This document shows positions 1-7,623 of a DNA stretch of 33,185 nt, piece by piece. The position numbers were made by a program, and so were the translations under genes. The DNA lies in NCBI GenBank assembly GCA_013298875.1, contig JAAFJH010000016.1, forward strand, positions 1-33,185. The letters run 5' to 3'. Positions within the stretch are counted from its first letter, which is position 1. Every line of letters begins with the position of its first letter. The stretch is from Synechococcales cyanobacterium bin2.concoct.b11b12b14.033. Its GTDB lineage: Bacteria > Cyanobacteriota > Vampirovibrionia > Caenarcaniphilales > Caenarcanaceae. The notes under the pieces are model-generated. The model was not told the DNA's origin, ran no database searches, and saw nothing but the letters and a program-made list of their open reading frames with translations.

Positions 1-1252
1 AAGTAAGTAAATCATTTAGTTTAAATTTATTTTGTAAAAGGTTTATGCCAATTATACCAATTAACATTCCGCTTCCAATCATGGTTAATAAAGTGTTTAA
101 TTTGTCCGTAGCTAAAGCAATTAAAGCAATATAAAATACTGAAGTTAAAAACGATAATGCACAAGCTAATTCAATTGTTCTTTTAGTTTTTTGATGAGTT
201 TTTAAATAAGCAATGGTACTTTGAAAACTTTCTATAAATTGAATGAATATATTTTTATACTTTATTTCGTTTCCGGGTGATGCACCTTTTTGTATCCATT
301 CATGAGCTTTGGTGTGAAAAATATCATATTCGTAATTAGAATTTATTAAAATTTCATCTAATTTATCTTGTGAAACTTGATATTGATCTTTTAATGATTT
401 TTCAAGAGAATGTATTTTATCAATTTCAGAAATCTTAATTTTGCCCTGTCCTAAAAGCTCTTGAAGCTTATTTATAGATAATTGATTTTTTTCTTCTAAC
501 TTAATAAATTTTGCTAATATCAAACTGATAATAGAAGTAATTAAAATACTTAATATTATAAAAGGAAAATACTTCTCTTCCTTTCCTAGTAATGAAGAAT
601 TAATTAAACAACCAATTAAAATATTTAAACTAATAACTAAAGCATTAGCTGCTCGTAAATTAGATTTTGATACTATGTGGGGTATTAAACTTAAAGTAAT
701 AATATTTATAAAAATAGATATTATAGAAAAAGCAAAAATGAGCAATGGAACCATCAAGCTAGAAGAAAATATTGGTTCTAATAGTTGTACTAAAGAGGGA
801 ACGGATAAAATATATAGAAGTGATTTAATTAAAATATGGACTTTTTTATTAAAGCAATGTACTGCAAATATACCTAAAAATAAATTACTTAAAATAGGGT
901 TATTAAAAAATCCTACATCTCCAGACAAAGAAACTAAAAACCAGACGCCTAACCACAAGACAATTGACATAATAATTCCTAAAATTCCAACTTTAACTAA
1001 AATGCTTTTAATTAAAATATCTTTCTTTTTGTATTTATCAGCTAAATAACCAGCTAGCGGAGCAAAAAATATATATGGCAAAATCGAAATTATAGTAATA
1101 AAAACTGGGTCAATTTTATTTAATTGCTTTATAGCTGATAGTTGTACTAATTTATCGCTAAAGATTACAAATATATTGATTAAGAGAAGTAATATAAAGT
1201 TTTTATTCGTAAATAAATTATTAGTTGCTTTAGTACTTATTTTTTCAGACAT
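1..1252 (-). CDS. MFS transporter, LplT-like, 3' end beyond window
   Basis: Reading the minus strand from the ATG at 1252 gives 417 uninterrupted codons to the left edge, so the gene is partial. The protein opens MSEKISTKATNNLFTNKNF and then alternates hydrophobic helices with short loops. An early FSDKLVQ segment and a loop reading APLAGYLADKYKKKD match the N-terminal half and the conserved A-loop (GxLADRxxRR-like) of major facilitator proteins. A later segment, SNLRAANALV, resembles the LplT lysophospholipid-transporter group. After about seven helices comes a charged, probably cytoplasmic stretch rich in Lys, Glu and Gln (near 330-540), then further helices. The substrate is unknown; lysophospholipid transport is only a family-level suggestion. 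The long hydrophilic insert is unusual for a simple MFS carrier. MFS membership is fairly secure, substrate is not. Confidence 0.7.
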   Translation of the reverse strand, partial: MSEKISTKATNNLFTNKNFILLLLINIFVIFSDKLVQLSAIKQLNKIDPVFITIISILPYIFFAPLAGYLADKYKKKDILIKSILVKVGILGIIMSIVLWLGVWFLVSLSGDVGFFNNPILSNLFLGIFAVHCFNKKVHILIKSLLYILSVPSLVQLLEPIFSSSLMVPLLIFAFSIISIFINIITLSLIPHIVSKSNLRAANALVISLNILIGCLINSSLLGKEEKYFPFIILSILITSIISLILAKFIKLEEKNQLSINKLQELLGQGKIKISEIDKIHSLEKSLKDQYQVSQDKLDEILINSNYEYDIFHTKAHEWIQKGASPGNEIKYKNIFIQFIESFQSTIAYLKTHQKTKRTIELACALSFLTSVFYIALIALATDKLNTLLTMIGSGMLIGIIGINLLQNKFKLNDLLT

Positions 1253-1427
1253 TTTATTAATTCTCTGCTTATTTATTTAAAATACCCAATAATAATTCTT
1301 TTTTGTTTTTGCTGTCAGCCTAAATGAATTTTATAAACTTATACTTTTTCAGTCAGCCTTATTATTTATTAGAGGTTTATAATTAAAGGATTCTTTGCAT
1401 ATTAACTATTAAAAGCGGATAAATATT

Positions 1428-1862
1428 ATGGAATTTAATAAACAACAATTTTCTAAGTTTGTAATGGAAAGGCCTTATTTAGGTGAAGTCAAACCTGAAG
1501 AATTAAATGCTAATGAAAAATTATTTAAGCACTCTTTGGATAAAGCTGGTTGCGGTGATTCATATGAAATATCCGTAAAAGTTAATGAAGCTGGCCAAAT
1601 TACAAATGCTAAATATATAACTTATGGTTGTGGTTATGCTCAGGCCACTTGCTGTGCTTTGATTGAGTCGATTATTAACCAAGATATTAAAGATATTGAT
1701 AATTGGACTGAAAAAGATATTACTCAAAAAATCGAAAATATTATGGGTGAATATCCAGTGCATAAAAAGGCTTATATGTTTTTTGCCAAAGAATTAATTG
1801 AAGGAATTTGCCATAAAGCTTTAGGAAAAGAAGAATTGGTTTCGAATGTGGCAAAAAATTAA
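1428..1862 (+). CDS. IscU/NifU N-terminal-like Fe-S cluster scaffold protein
   Basis: This 144-residue protein resembles the IscU/NifU-N scaffold, which assembles an Fe-S cluster from sulfur donated by a cysteine desulfurase and passes it to apo-proteins in the cytoplasm. The three scaffold cysteines are in order: Cys42 in GCGDSYEI, with Asp44 in the position of the IscU cluster-release aspartate, Cys68 in the YGCGYA motif, and Cys128 in EGICHKAL. Cys75 and Cys76 are an extra adjacent pair. IscU is about 128 residues, so the length fits, and no C-terminal Nfu domain is present. No cysteine desulfurase gene lies in the window. The last 17 bases overlap the start of the prenyltransferase gene, implying translational coupling. 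The family is clear; whether it is the main housekeeping scaffold cannot be judged. Confidence 0.85.
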   Translation: MEFNKQQFSKFVMERPYLGEVKPEELNANEKLFKHSLDKAGCGDSYEISVKVNEAGQITNAKYITYGCGYAQATCCALIESIINQDIKDIDNWTEKDITQKIENIMGEYPVHKKAYMFFAKELIEGICHKALGKEELVSNVAKN

Positions 1863-2727
1863 AATTTGGGCTGAAATGATTAGATTGGAGCATACGGTTT
1901 TTTCCGCTCCTTTTATGTTAATTGCAATGCTTTGGGCAAAGTCTCAGAGCGGATGGCCAAGCTTTCAACAATTATTTTTTTGCGCTTTAGCTTTATTAGG
2001 TGCTAGATCCGCCAGCATGTCTTTGAATCGGGTAATTGACGCTCAAATTGATGCTTTAAATCCTCGTACCGCTGAAAGAGCAATCCCGAAAGGGACAATT
2101 AAAGTTTGGCAAGCGATTTTAATGGCCATTATTGGTTTTGTCTTAATGTATTTATCAGCCTTGAATTTAAACGCAATTTGTCTGTTTTTATTTCCCTTGG
2201 CAGTATTTTTATTAAGTTTTTATTCATATAGCAAAAGATTTACTTGGCTCTGTCATATTATTTTGGGCATTTGCATTAGCGGAGCCGCACTGGGAGGTTG
2301 GTTGGCCATTGGTGGAAAATTTACTAGCCCAATTATATTTTTAACTTTAGGAATTACTTTCTGGGTCAGCGGTTTTGATATTTTATATGCTTTACAAGAC
2401 TTAAATTTTGACCAAGAAAAAAAGCTTTTTAGTATTCCAGCCAAATTTGGAATGGAAAAATCTTTACAAATTAGTGCCACATTTCATTTTATATGTTTGA
2501 GTTGTTTTATCCTGAGCGGCTGGAGCTTATTTTATTTTACAAAGCAAATTAATTTTAGTCAGCTTATAATTTGGTTTGCAGCTTTGGCAGCGTCTAGCAA
2601 ATGGTTTTATGCTCAGCACCAATTAATTCAAGAAAATCCAAGTCAAATTGAAAAAATCTTTTTTACAGCTAATGCCAAAATTTCTTTTTTATTATTTTTA
2701 AGCGTTTTAATCGGTAAATTATTTTAA
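1846..2727 (+). CDS. mqnP: UbiA-family prenyltransferase, MqnP-like
   Basis: This is a 293-residue polytopic membrane protein of the UbiA superfamily, which transfers a polyprenyl chain to an aromatic acceptor. The first Asp-rich motif is NRVIDAQID (Asn61, Asp65, Asp69), followed by LNPRTAERAIPKG. The second is YALQDLNFDQ (Asp185, Asp189), followed by LFSIPAKFG. These two signatures resemble the 4-hydroxybenzoate-octaprenyltransferase-like proteins assigned to the futalosine menaquinone pathway (MqnP) more than they resemble classical UbiA. About eight hydrophobic helices can be seen. The ATG lies inside the end of the scaffold gene, and the opening MWQKIKIWAEMIRLEHTVF matches family N-termini, so the start is sound. 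A role in quinone synthesis is consistent with the nuo genes and amidohydrolase elsewhere in the window. The MqnP versus UbiA choice is inference. Confidence 0.8.
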   Translation: MWQKIKIWAEMIRLEHTVFSAPFMLIAMLWAKSQSGWPSFQQLFFCALALLGARSASMSLNRVIDAQIDALNPRTAERAIPKGTIKVWQAILMAIIGFVLMYLSALNLNAICLFLFPLAVFLLSFYSYSKRFTWLCHIILGICISGAALGGWLAIGGKFTSPIIFLTLGITFWVSGFDILYALQDLNFDQEKKLFSIPAKFGMEKSLQISATFHFICLSCFILSGWSLFYFTKQINFSQLIIWFAALAASSKWFYAQHQLIQENPSQIEKIFFTANAKISFLLFLSVLIGKLF

Positions 2728-2750
2728 AGACTTGACAGGTTTATTGCTTG

Positions 2751-2877
2751 GTTAATTATTTTTAATCATGTAAATTTGAGTGAAAAAGTATGAATTTCCA
2801 ATTAAATTAATTTTTCTTAATCATGTCAATTTGATTTCAAAATTCAAGTTAATTATTTTTAATCACGTAAAGTTTGG
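2751..2877 (+). repeat. Three imperfect 30-bp direct repeats upstream of the MBL gene
   Basis: Copies lie at 2751-2780, 2806-2835 and 2848-2877, each built on TTAATNNTTTTTAATCAYGT-like sequence. Copy 2 differs from copy 1 at about five positions. Copy 3 matches copy 1 closely over its first 24 bases. Start-to-start spacing is 55 and 42 bases. They fill the gap between the prenyltransferase and the MBL hydrolase. They could be regulator binding sites or a remnant of a dispersed repeat. Confidence 0.6.
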
Positions 2878-2919
2878 TCTAAAAATTGTAAAGTAAAGTA
2901 AATCTTAAACTAAAAAAAC

Positions 2920-3576
2920 GTGAAAAATCCAAAATCCAATGACCAAAAAAGTTATTATTTCACCATGGTTGAAGGCGGTTACGATGCTAATTTTACTTAT
3001 TTAATCGGGGATCCAGTTAGCAAAGAGTTAGCCTTAATTGACTGTGCGGAAAGATTTGAAATACTAGAAAAGCAGTTAAAAGCCGCATTTGAGCAAGGTT
3101 ATAGTAAATTAAACAAAGTATTTGTAACTCACGGACATCACGATCATGTAGTTAGTTTAAAAGAAATAAAAGAAAAATATAATCCGACTGTTTACTGTCA
3201 TATGGCTGAATATGAAAGATTAATTAAACAAAATAAAGTTGAAATTGATGAATTTATTGAAGACCGGCAAATCCTATCTTTGGGCGAGCAAGAATTAAAA
3301 GCTTTTCATACGCCTGGCCATCAGCCAAGTTCAATGTGTTTTGTTTGGCAAAATAAATTATTTACGGGCGACACTCTATTTGTCGGAGCTTGTGGGCGAC
3401 ACGACTTGCCCGGTGGCAATGCAAATGAATTAGTGCAATCATTAAAGTTTTTAGCCACTACCAATGAGCTTTCTGGCGATTTAGAAGTAAGATCTGGCCA
3501 TAATTATGGCTTCAAACCTTATACAACTTTGGCTTATGAAAGAAAAAATAATCCGCATTTAATTGGAGCTGTCTAA
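2920..3576 (+). CDS. Metallo-beta-lactamase-fold hydrolase (glyoxalase II/ETHE1-like)
   Basis: The 218-residue cytoplasmic protein carries the complete metal-binding set of the metallo-beta-lactamase fold: THGHHDH (His71, His73, Asp75, His76), His134 in FHTPGHQPSS, Asp151 in FTGDTLF and His194 in SGHNYG. The segment CGRHDLPGG at 158-166 resembles the CGRTDLPGG of the hydroxyacylglutathione hydrolase/persulfide dioxygenase subgroup, with His in place of the usual Thr. Likely chemistry is thioester hydrolysis or persulfide oxidation; the substrate cannot be chosen from sequence. The start used is GTG at 2920. An in-frame ATG at 2965 (Met16, MVEGGYDANF) would also leave the domain intact and may be the true start. 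The stop is immediately followed by the inverted repeat around the rpn gene. Confidence 0.85.
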   Translation: MKNPKSNDQKSYYFTMVEGGYDANFTYLIGDPVSKELALIDCAERFEILEKQLKAAFEQGYSKLNKVFVTHGHHDHVVSLKEIKEKYNPTVYCHMAEYERLIKQNKVEIDEFIEDRQILSLGEQELKAFHTPGHQPSSMCFVWQNKLFTGDTLFVGACGRHDLPGGNANELVQSLKFLATTNELSGDLEVRSGHNYGFKPYTTLAYERKNNPHLIGAV

Positions 3577-3615
3577 ATCGCAGATGGACGCAGATTTAAT
3601 TGATTCGCTAACAAT

Positions 3616-4443
3616 TTATATTTCTTCAATTTCTTCTTTGGATAAGCCCGTTAATTTAACAATGTCATTCAATTTTAATCCCATTGCTTTTGCGTTTCGG
3701 GCTATTTCTATTTCTCTTGTCTTTTGACCCTTTTCAAAGGAAGTATCTAGGCTATTTTTCCAATCTCTTTTTGCTTTCAAACTATCTTCATAAATTTGGC
3801 GATTCGGCCTGTCATACTTGGCTATTTCACCTAATTCAAACACTTCTTTAAATATTTTTTCTTGCAGCTTTTCAGACACATTTTCCAGCTTTGCCAAGTT
3901 TTTTATCAAATAAATCCATTTCTCAAAATGTGTCTCTAGCTCGGCTTCTTGCTTATTAAACTTGGGTATTTCCAAATATATAAAATTTAATTTATCGCTA
4001 AAAATCTCTTTAGTTTCGGTGTTCATCAGCTTAACACGATGAATATAATCACTACTTTCTTTCTCAATACTAAAATCCATAATTGCAATTGTATAAATTG
4101 CGTTGAATTTGAAGTCCCAATCACCTTTTACGGCTTGTTCTTGTATCGGAAAAGTCGCATAATAAATACTTCTCTCCTTAAAAAATTCTTGTTGTGCCTT
4201 CTGAAGCTCGACTATAAACTTTTCACCAGTTTGGCTTTCGCAATAAATATCATAAATGGCTTTTCTATCCAGCTGAGACATACCCAGTTTTTCTGTTTTC
4301 AAATAAGTGATTTGGGTAATTTTGCCTTTTTCTTCTTCCAATAAACTGTTTAAAAAGTCAATTAATAGCTCTTTATTGGCTTCTTCACCGAATATTTTTT
4401 TAAAACCAAAATCAGTTAATAAATCAATATATTTGTCTGGCAT
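3616..4443 (-). CDS. Rpn-family PD-(D/E)XK nuclease / putative transposase, copy 1
   Basis: This 275-residue protein is of the Rpn (recombination-promoting nuclease, COG5464-type) family. It opens MPDKYIDLLTDFGFKKIFG, the hallmark N-terminus. The nuclease core is Asp65 in IYDIYCE, then FIVELQKAQ with Glu79-x-Gln81, the E-x-Q variant of the PD-(D/E)XK site, then RSIYYAT. The C-terminus is a Lys/Glu-rich helix (FEKGQKTREIEIARNAKAMG) followed by a small helical motif with LTGLSKEEIEE. Characterised Rpn proteins are DNA endonucleases that raise RecA-independent recombination. A paralogue with the same start, roughly two-thirds identical by eye, lies at 9724-10590 in the opposite orientation. Copy 1 alone sits between inverted repeats. 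A TATAAT-like -10 is present at 4462-4467 on the minus strand. Confidence 0.85.
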   Translation of the reverse strand: MPDKYIDLLTDFGFKKIFGEEANKELLIDFLNSLLEEEKGKITQITYLKTEKLGMSQLDRKAIYDIYCESQTGEKFIVELQKAQQEFFKERSIYYATFPIQEQAVKGDWDFKFNAIYTIAIMDFSIEKESSDYIHRVKLMNTETKEIFSDKLNFIYLEIPKFNKQEAELETHFEKWIYLIKNLAKLENVSEKLQEKIFKEVFELGEIAKYDRPNRQIYEDSLKAKRDWKNSLDTSFEKGQKTREIEIARNAKAMGLKLNDIVKLTGLSKEEIEEI

Positions 4444-4518
4444 TTAAAGTAATTTTTCAAGATTATAACTTTTGTTTTTTGAACCGCAGATTGTCTGAAC
4501 CAGGATATCCAAGGTTTT

Positions 4519-4590
4519 AGGATTTTAGGATTTGTGTTTAGAATAATTTTCTTTAGGATGAACTTTTCTAATGTGAATCCTGTTTATCCT
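4519..4590. repeat. AGGAT/ATCCT-rich intergenic inverted repeat
   Basis: The left arm has AGGAT (4519-4523) and AGGATT (4527-4532). The right arm has AATCCT (4576-4581) and ATCCT (4586-4590), pairing as two short helices with an internal loop. More ATCCGG and ATCCTG copies follow to 4610. The 201-base gap between the rpn gene and the next gene has no other recognisable content. Confidence 0.45.
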
Positions 4591-4644
4591 TTAATCCGGT
4601 AAATCCTGATTCAAAAATATTTATCTGCGATTGAGACAAAACAA

Positions 4645-4950
4645 TTATTTATGTTTCTTTTTATCTTTCTCAGAAGCAACTGCGTGCTGAGATGGAGCAG
4701 AAAGAACTACTTTATTGAGAGTCGTTGAAGCTGCAGTTTCAGAATTTGCTTGATCATGACTGGATCTAACTGTAACCGGGCGAGATTGGAGTATTTGTCC
4801 AGATACTCCAGGAACTTTCATTCCATTATTAGTTATTCTGTAAGTGCTATTCAAGATAACTTCTTCGGTTAATTGAACTAATTCGGCAGGTAGGCTTTCA
4901 GAAACTGAAAATATTTCTTCTTCAGAAATATTATACTTATGGTTAATCAT
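4645..4950 (-). CDS. Small hypothetical protein
   Basis: The product is 101 residues from the ATG at 4950 (MINHKYNISEEE). A longer ORF reaches 5019, but it would overlap the divergent gene and add a hydrophobic head preceded by another MINH. The extended -10 at 4986-4994 lies inside that longer version, so the shorter start is preferred. The N-terminal half is acidic and probably helical (SEEEIFSVSESLPAELVQL). The middle is Ser/Thr/Val-rich with a GVSGQILQSRPVTVRS stretch. The end is very basic (EKDKKKHK). There are no membrane segments and no Cys, and I recognise no family. The gene is divergently arranged with the oxygenase-like gene at 5008. Function unknown. Confidence 0.55.
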   Translation of the reverse strand: MINHKYNISEEEIFSVSESLPAELVQLTEEVILNSTYRITNNGMKVPGVSGQILQSRPVTVRSSHDQANSETAASTTLNKVVLSAPSQHAVASEKDKKKHK

Positions 4951-4985
4951 TGCTTTAACTTTTTGGTTAGAGAATATAAATAAAT

Positions 4986-4994
4986 AGTATAACA
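4986..4994 (-). promoter_or_regulatory. Extended -10 promoter element for the 4645-4950 gene
   Basis: On the minus strand the sequence reads TGTTATACT, a TGn extension plus a five-of-six match to TATAAT. It would start transcription near 4979, giving a leader of about 30 bases before the ATG at 4950. No convincing -35 box was seen, which is usual for extended -10 promoters. It overlaps the 5' flank of the divergent gene. Confidence 0.45.
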
Positions 4995-5007
4995 AGGAAA
5001 TACCTAT

Positions 5008-5622
5008 ATGGTTTATCAAATTTCTGATTCCAAAATCCTATCGTTACAAAATTATCTACCGATTGCAGAAATAAATAATCTTTTACAATATTTTTATTTA
5101 AGTGAAAGTGACTTTCATGATGTTAATAAATCTCAAGGAAAAGTATTTTTCAGCGAAGAAGTTTTCACATTATTTTTCGATAGATTTAATAAATTAAAGT
5201 TAGACGAAATAATAAAAGCTGAATTTGATTATAAATTTACTTGGGAAGAAGTTCTAAAAAACTCTCCTAAAGATGAATTAATAAGAGTTTGGGCTTTTAA
5301 TGATGGGTTAGAGATTAAAGAGCATATTGATGATTTAGATAAGCTTGGGCAAATTGGAGATAAAAAAATAAGCTTATTGTTACCTATATTCAAATTACCT
5401 AAAACATTTACCAAGGGGGATTTTATTACCCGAGATAGATATGTAAATGAGAATAATGAATTTGTTAAAGATCTTTATCCACCCCAAGCAAACAAAATAG
5501 AATTGCAAAATAACACTTTAATTATCTTTGATGCTGCTTATCCTCATCAATTAACAAAAATCATTAATCCTAATAATAGTTTTGAAAGTTCTTTATTTTT
5601 AGTGTTTATGCAAATCTTTTAG
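5008..5622 (+). CDS. Hypothetical protein, possible 2OG-Fe(II) oxygenase fold
   Basis: The product is 204 residues, has no signal peptide or membrane segment, and starts at an ATG with AAGGAA at 4994-4999, eight bases upstream. The layout suggests a double-stranded beta-helix oxygenase. His106-Ile-Asp108 in EIKEHIDDLD could be the HxD metal pair. After 72 residues, His180 in FDAAYPHQLTKI could be the distal metal His, with Lys184 near where a 2-oxoglutarate-binding basic residue is expected. Beta-rich segments (ISLLLPIFKL, TLIIFDAAYP, SSLFLVFMQIF) surround these residues. This is pattern matching only, since the family is diverse. The 3' end overlaps the convergent membrane-protein gene by four bases (5619-5622). 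If the reading is wrong it is simply a conserved-looking hypothetical protein. Confidence 0.7.
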   Translation: MVYQISDSKILSLQNYLPIAEINNLLQYFYLSESDFHDVNKSQGKVFFSEEVFTLFFDRFNKLKLDEIIKAEFDYKFTWEEVLKNSPKDELIRVWAFNDGLEIKEHIDDLDKLGQIGDKKISLLLPIFKLPKTFTKGDFITRDRYVNENNEFVKDLYPPQANKIELQNNTLIIFDAAYPHQLTKIINPNNSFESSLFLVFMQIF

Positions 5623-7304
5623 ACTTTAACTTGTGTTCTTTCAAAAGGCTTTATATCATTTAATTTCTTTAATTCTCTTTCATGGTAAATAAGAAAACCT
5701 CTATTGGTAACCCCAATCCCAGTTGATAGCCATAAAAGCAAGGATGAAATAAATTGTAAGGTAAGCCCGATTCCAGGCTGATTAAATCCTTTATCTGCAA
5801 GCATAGCAAGACCAGAAAAAAGACCACCAAATCCTAGAAATCCCCCAGAAACAGAACCATTAAAGTGCAGTAAGTCTTTATTAAAAGAAGAAATTATACT
5901 TGTGCCTGCTGATAAACCACGGGACACATTAGTTAAGCCACTTGTAAGAGCTAAAGCTGTATTACCTACAAAGTTTTGCTGAGTAGTTAAACCATTAAGG
6001 GTAGAATTGCTAGGATTATTAACAGTATTACTTTTTGGAGCAAATGCCTCAATCCCTAAAGTAAAAAATGCTGTTAAAGCAGAAATAAATATGGACAAAC
6101 GAGTAGCAGCATTAATGGCAGTTGTCGCCGCGGGAAATAAACCTTGGGACAGTCTATTAGTCCATAAAAACCAAGCTAATTCTCCTTCTTTAAGGTTTCT
6201 GCCAAGCTTTTGTTCTTTTTGTTTTAAAGCATATTTTAGTCCATCAATTCTTAGACCCTCAACTTTTTCTTCGCTTACTCCTTCTTCGACCCTTTTATTC
6301 CTACCAAACGGAGTTCCTTGAAATCTCTCTCCATTTAAAATACCTTCTTTTAATTCTAAAAGAACTTCTTTAAAACTTCTAATTTCTATCTTTAATTGTT
6401 CAAAAAAAACTTTTGGATAAGAACCTAGCTTTCGCTCATCCCAGTTCTTGGCTCCACCAAATATTATCTTTTTCAAATCATGCTCAGCATAAAAATTAAT
6501 TGGCCAGTTGTCTTTATCATAGCGGCTTTCCCTATTATATTTTTCAACTCTGGTATATCTGCATGATTTTGAAAGAGTAGGAATTAAAGCTAAAAAGCTA
6601 AACGACATTATAAAATTAAAAATCGAATTACCAAAAAATTGAACCCATGCCTGAACTGCTTTATTAGACTTATTAATTTCGGCTTCTTTTTTATATAATT
6701 CGCCAAGCCTTACCATAATCTGTTCTTTTCTTTCATGCGTAAGATTTGGAGTTTTAAGTTCGTCTGCTAATGATTGAATTTCGGTATTAATTGCCCTTAA
6801 TGCGACACCATTATCCAAGGATTTTTTATTATTAGGAGCAGCAATAAAATGATTAGCTAAAGCTAAAAGACCATAAGTTATTGCTCGACCTGGTGAAGGA
6901 GTTAAAAGAGAGATAATAAGATTAATAATAGTAATGGCTTGAAATAAAGGATCAAAAGCATAAGCCAGTTTACTAACAATATCTGCCCAGAAAGGGTCAT
7001 CGGGTAATTTGGCATTTGCTGTACTAACCCAATTTTTAAATAAAAGAGCTGGTAAAGCTGGTACGCCCACCCCAATTAAAGCTAAGGGTAGTAATTTTTG
7101 TACTGGATTCGCCCCACTTTCTTCGCCTGAAGCTAATAAAAAACTTCCAAAAATTTTGGCATCTCCTCCAAGGGTTTTAGCTTTATCCATAAAACTGGGT
7201 TTAAGCTCTTTATCAGCATGAGAAACTTTTTCTGCCACAGCACCACTTCTAGCAGATACTTTTCTTGGGTTTAAGCTTGGTGATTGTGTAATTCCAGCGA
7301 CCAT
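5619..7304 (-). CDS. Large multi-pass membrane protein of unknown function
   Basis: The 561-residue protein is not recognised. The N-terminal 65 residues are polar and look cytoplasmic, with no signal peptide. Hydrophobic segments lie near 69-90, 117-135, 141-155, 222-242, 390-420, 485-502 and 511-531. A charged helical region near 165-215 may be a coiled coil. A long hydrophilic domain of about 140 residues (245-385) is rich in Lys, Arg and Glu. A Gly/Ser/Asn/Thr-rich stretch at 424-490 resembles flexible or glycine-zipper-like sequence. Hydrophobic pairs around a large soluble loop suggest a scaffold or envelope-remodelling role more than a carrier, but no motif supports this. The ATG at 7304 has no strong ribosome site. 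Codon use looks like that of its neighbours. Confidence 0.7.
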   Translation of the reverse strand: MVAGITQSPSLNPRKVSARSGAVAEKVSHADKELKPSFMDKAKTLGGDAKIFGSFLLASGEESGANPVQKLLPLALIGVGVPALPALLFKNWVSTANAKLPDDPFWADIVSKLAYAFDPLFQAITIINLIISLLTPSPGRAITYGLLALANHFIAAPNNKKSLDNGVALRAINTEIQSLADELKTPNLTHERKEQIMVRLGELYKKEAEINKSNKAVQAWVQFFGNSIFNFIMSFSFLALIPTLSKSCRYTRVEKYNRESRYDKDNWPINFYAEHDLKKIIFGGAKNWDERKLGSYPKVFFEQLKIEIRSFKEVLLELKEGILNGERFQGTPFGRNKRVEEGVSEEKVEGLRIDGLKYALKQKEQKLGRNLKEGELAWFLWTNRLSQGLFPAATTAINAATRLSIFISALTAFFTLGIEAFAPKSNTVNNPSNSTLNGLTTQQNFVGNTALALTSGLTNVSRGLSAGTSIISSFNKDLLHFNGSVSGGFLGFGGLFSGLAMLADKGFNQPGIGLTLQFISSLLLWLSTGIGVTNRGFLIYHERELKKLNDIKPFERTQVKV

Positions 7305-7623
7305 ATTTAAATTTATAAATTAAAAAAGAGATATTATTGGATTCCTTCATTCAAAGCCATTAAAATGACCTTCTGAAGAGATATTAAAATTTTAAAAAGA
7401 AAGGCTTAATAATAAATCGTTTTAAAGCTCTCATCCTCTTAAGCAGAGAAACTATCTCAAGTTCCCCCTAAAGGGGGCGGAGGGGGCATTAAAAGTAATT
7501 AATTTATAAGCTATTTAGTTTGTATTGAGTAAATTAGTATTAAAGGTTATATTTATTATTCTATAACATTTCCCAAATCTTTTCTTAACAATTTGATTAT
7601 TTTTTTCAAATATTAAAGAAAGA
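7305..7623. other. Intergenic region, no gene seen
   Basis: This 319-base gap separates two minus-strand genes. No ORF with coding character or RNA gene was recognised. It has two copies of AAGAGATATTA (7326-7336 and 7376-7386) and the G/C-rich hairpin described separately. The promoter of the membrane-protein gene must lie here, but no clear -35/-10 pair was found. Confidence 0.6.
7464..7486. repeat. G/C-rich hairpin and G-run cluster
   Basis: CCCCC (7464-7468), TAAA and GGGGG (7473-7477) form a five-base stem, extendable by one T-A pair. It is followed by CGGA and another GGGGG (7482-7486). It is a sharp G/C island in AT-rich DNA. It may be a dispersed palindromic repeat, and the G runs might also form a two-layer quadruplex. 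No T-tract follows in either direction, so it is not a typical intrinsic terminator. Confidence 0.5.

Larger units (their letters stand above)
3576..4632. mobile_element. Possible mobile unit: rpn gene between 10-bp inverted repeats
   Basis: AATCGCAGAT at 3576-3585 and its exact reverse complement ATCTGCGATT at 4623-4632 enclose the rpn gene in a segment of about 1.06 kb. Extra CGCAGAT copies occur inside at 3589 and 4485. The left repeat begins inside the stop codon of the MBL gene. No target duplication was recognised, and such CGCAGAT-type strings are also common as passive intergenic repeats. Mobility is therefore only a possibility. Confidence 0.3.

Noticed and set aside
675-1049. Plus-strand 124-codon ORF
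   Set aside because: It lies wholly within the minus-strand MFS gene, is Lys/Ile/Asn-rich without domain character, and has no ribosome site.
2751-2877. CRISPR array
   Set aside because: There are only three diverged copies with unequal spacing, no cas genes and AT-rich spacers.
4645-5622. A RiPP cluster: small precursor plus oxygenase
   Set aside because: The small protein has no recognisable leader or Cys/Gly core, and no maturation or export gene adjoins it, so the idea is too thin.
5619-7304. Classification of the membrane protein as a transporter or phage holin
   Set aside because: Size, the long soluble mid-domain and the lack of any transporter motif do not support either.
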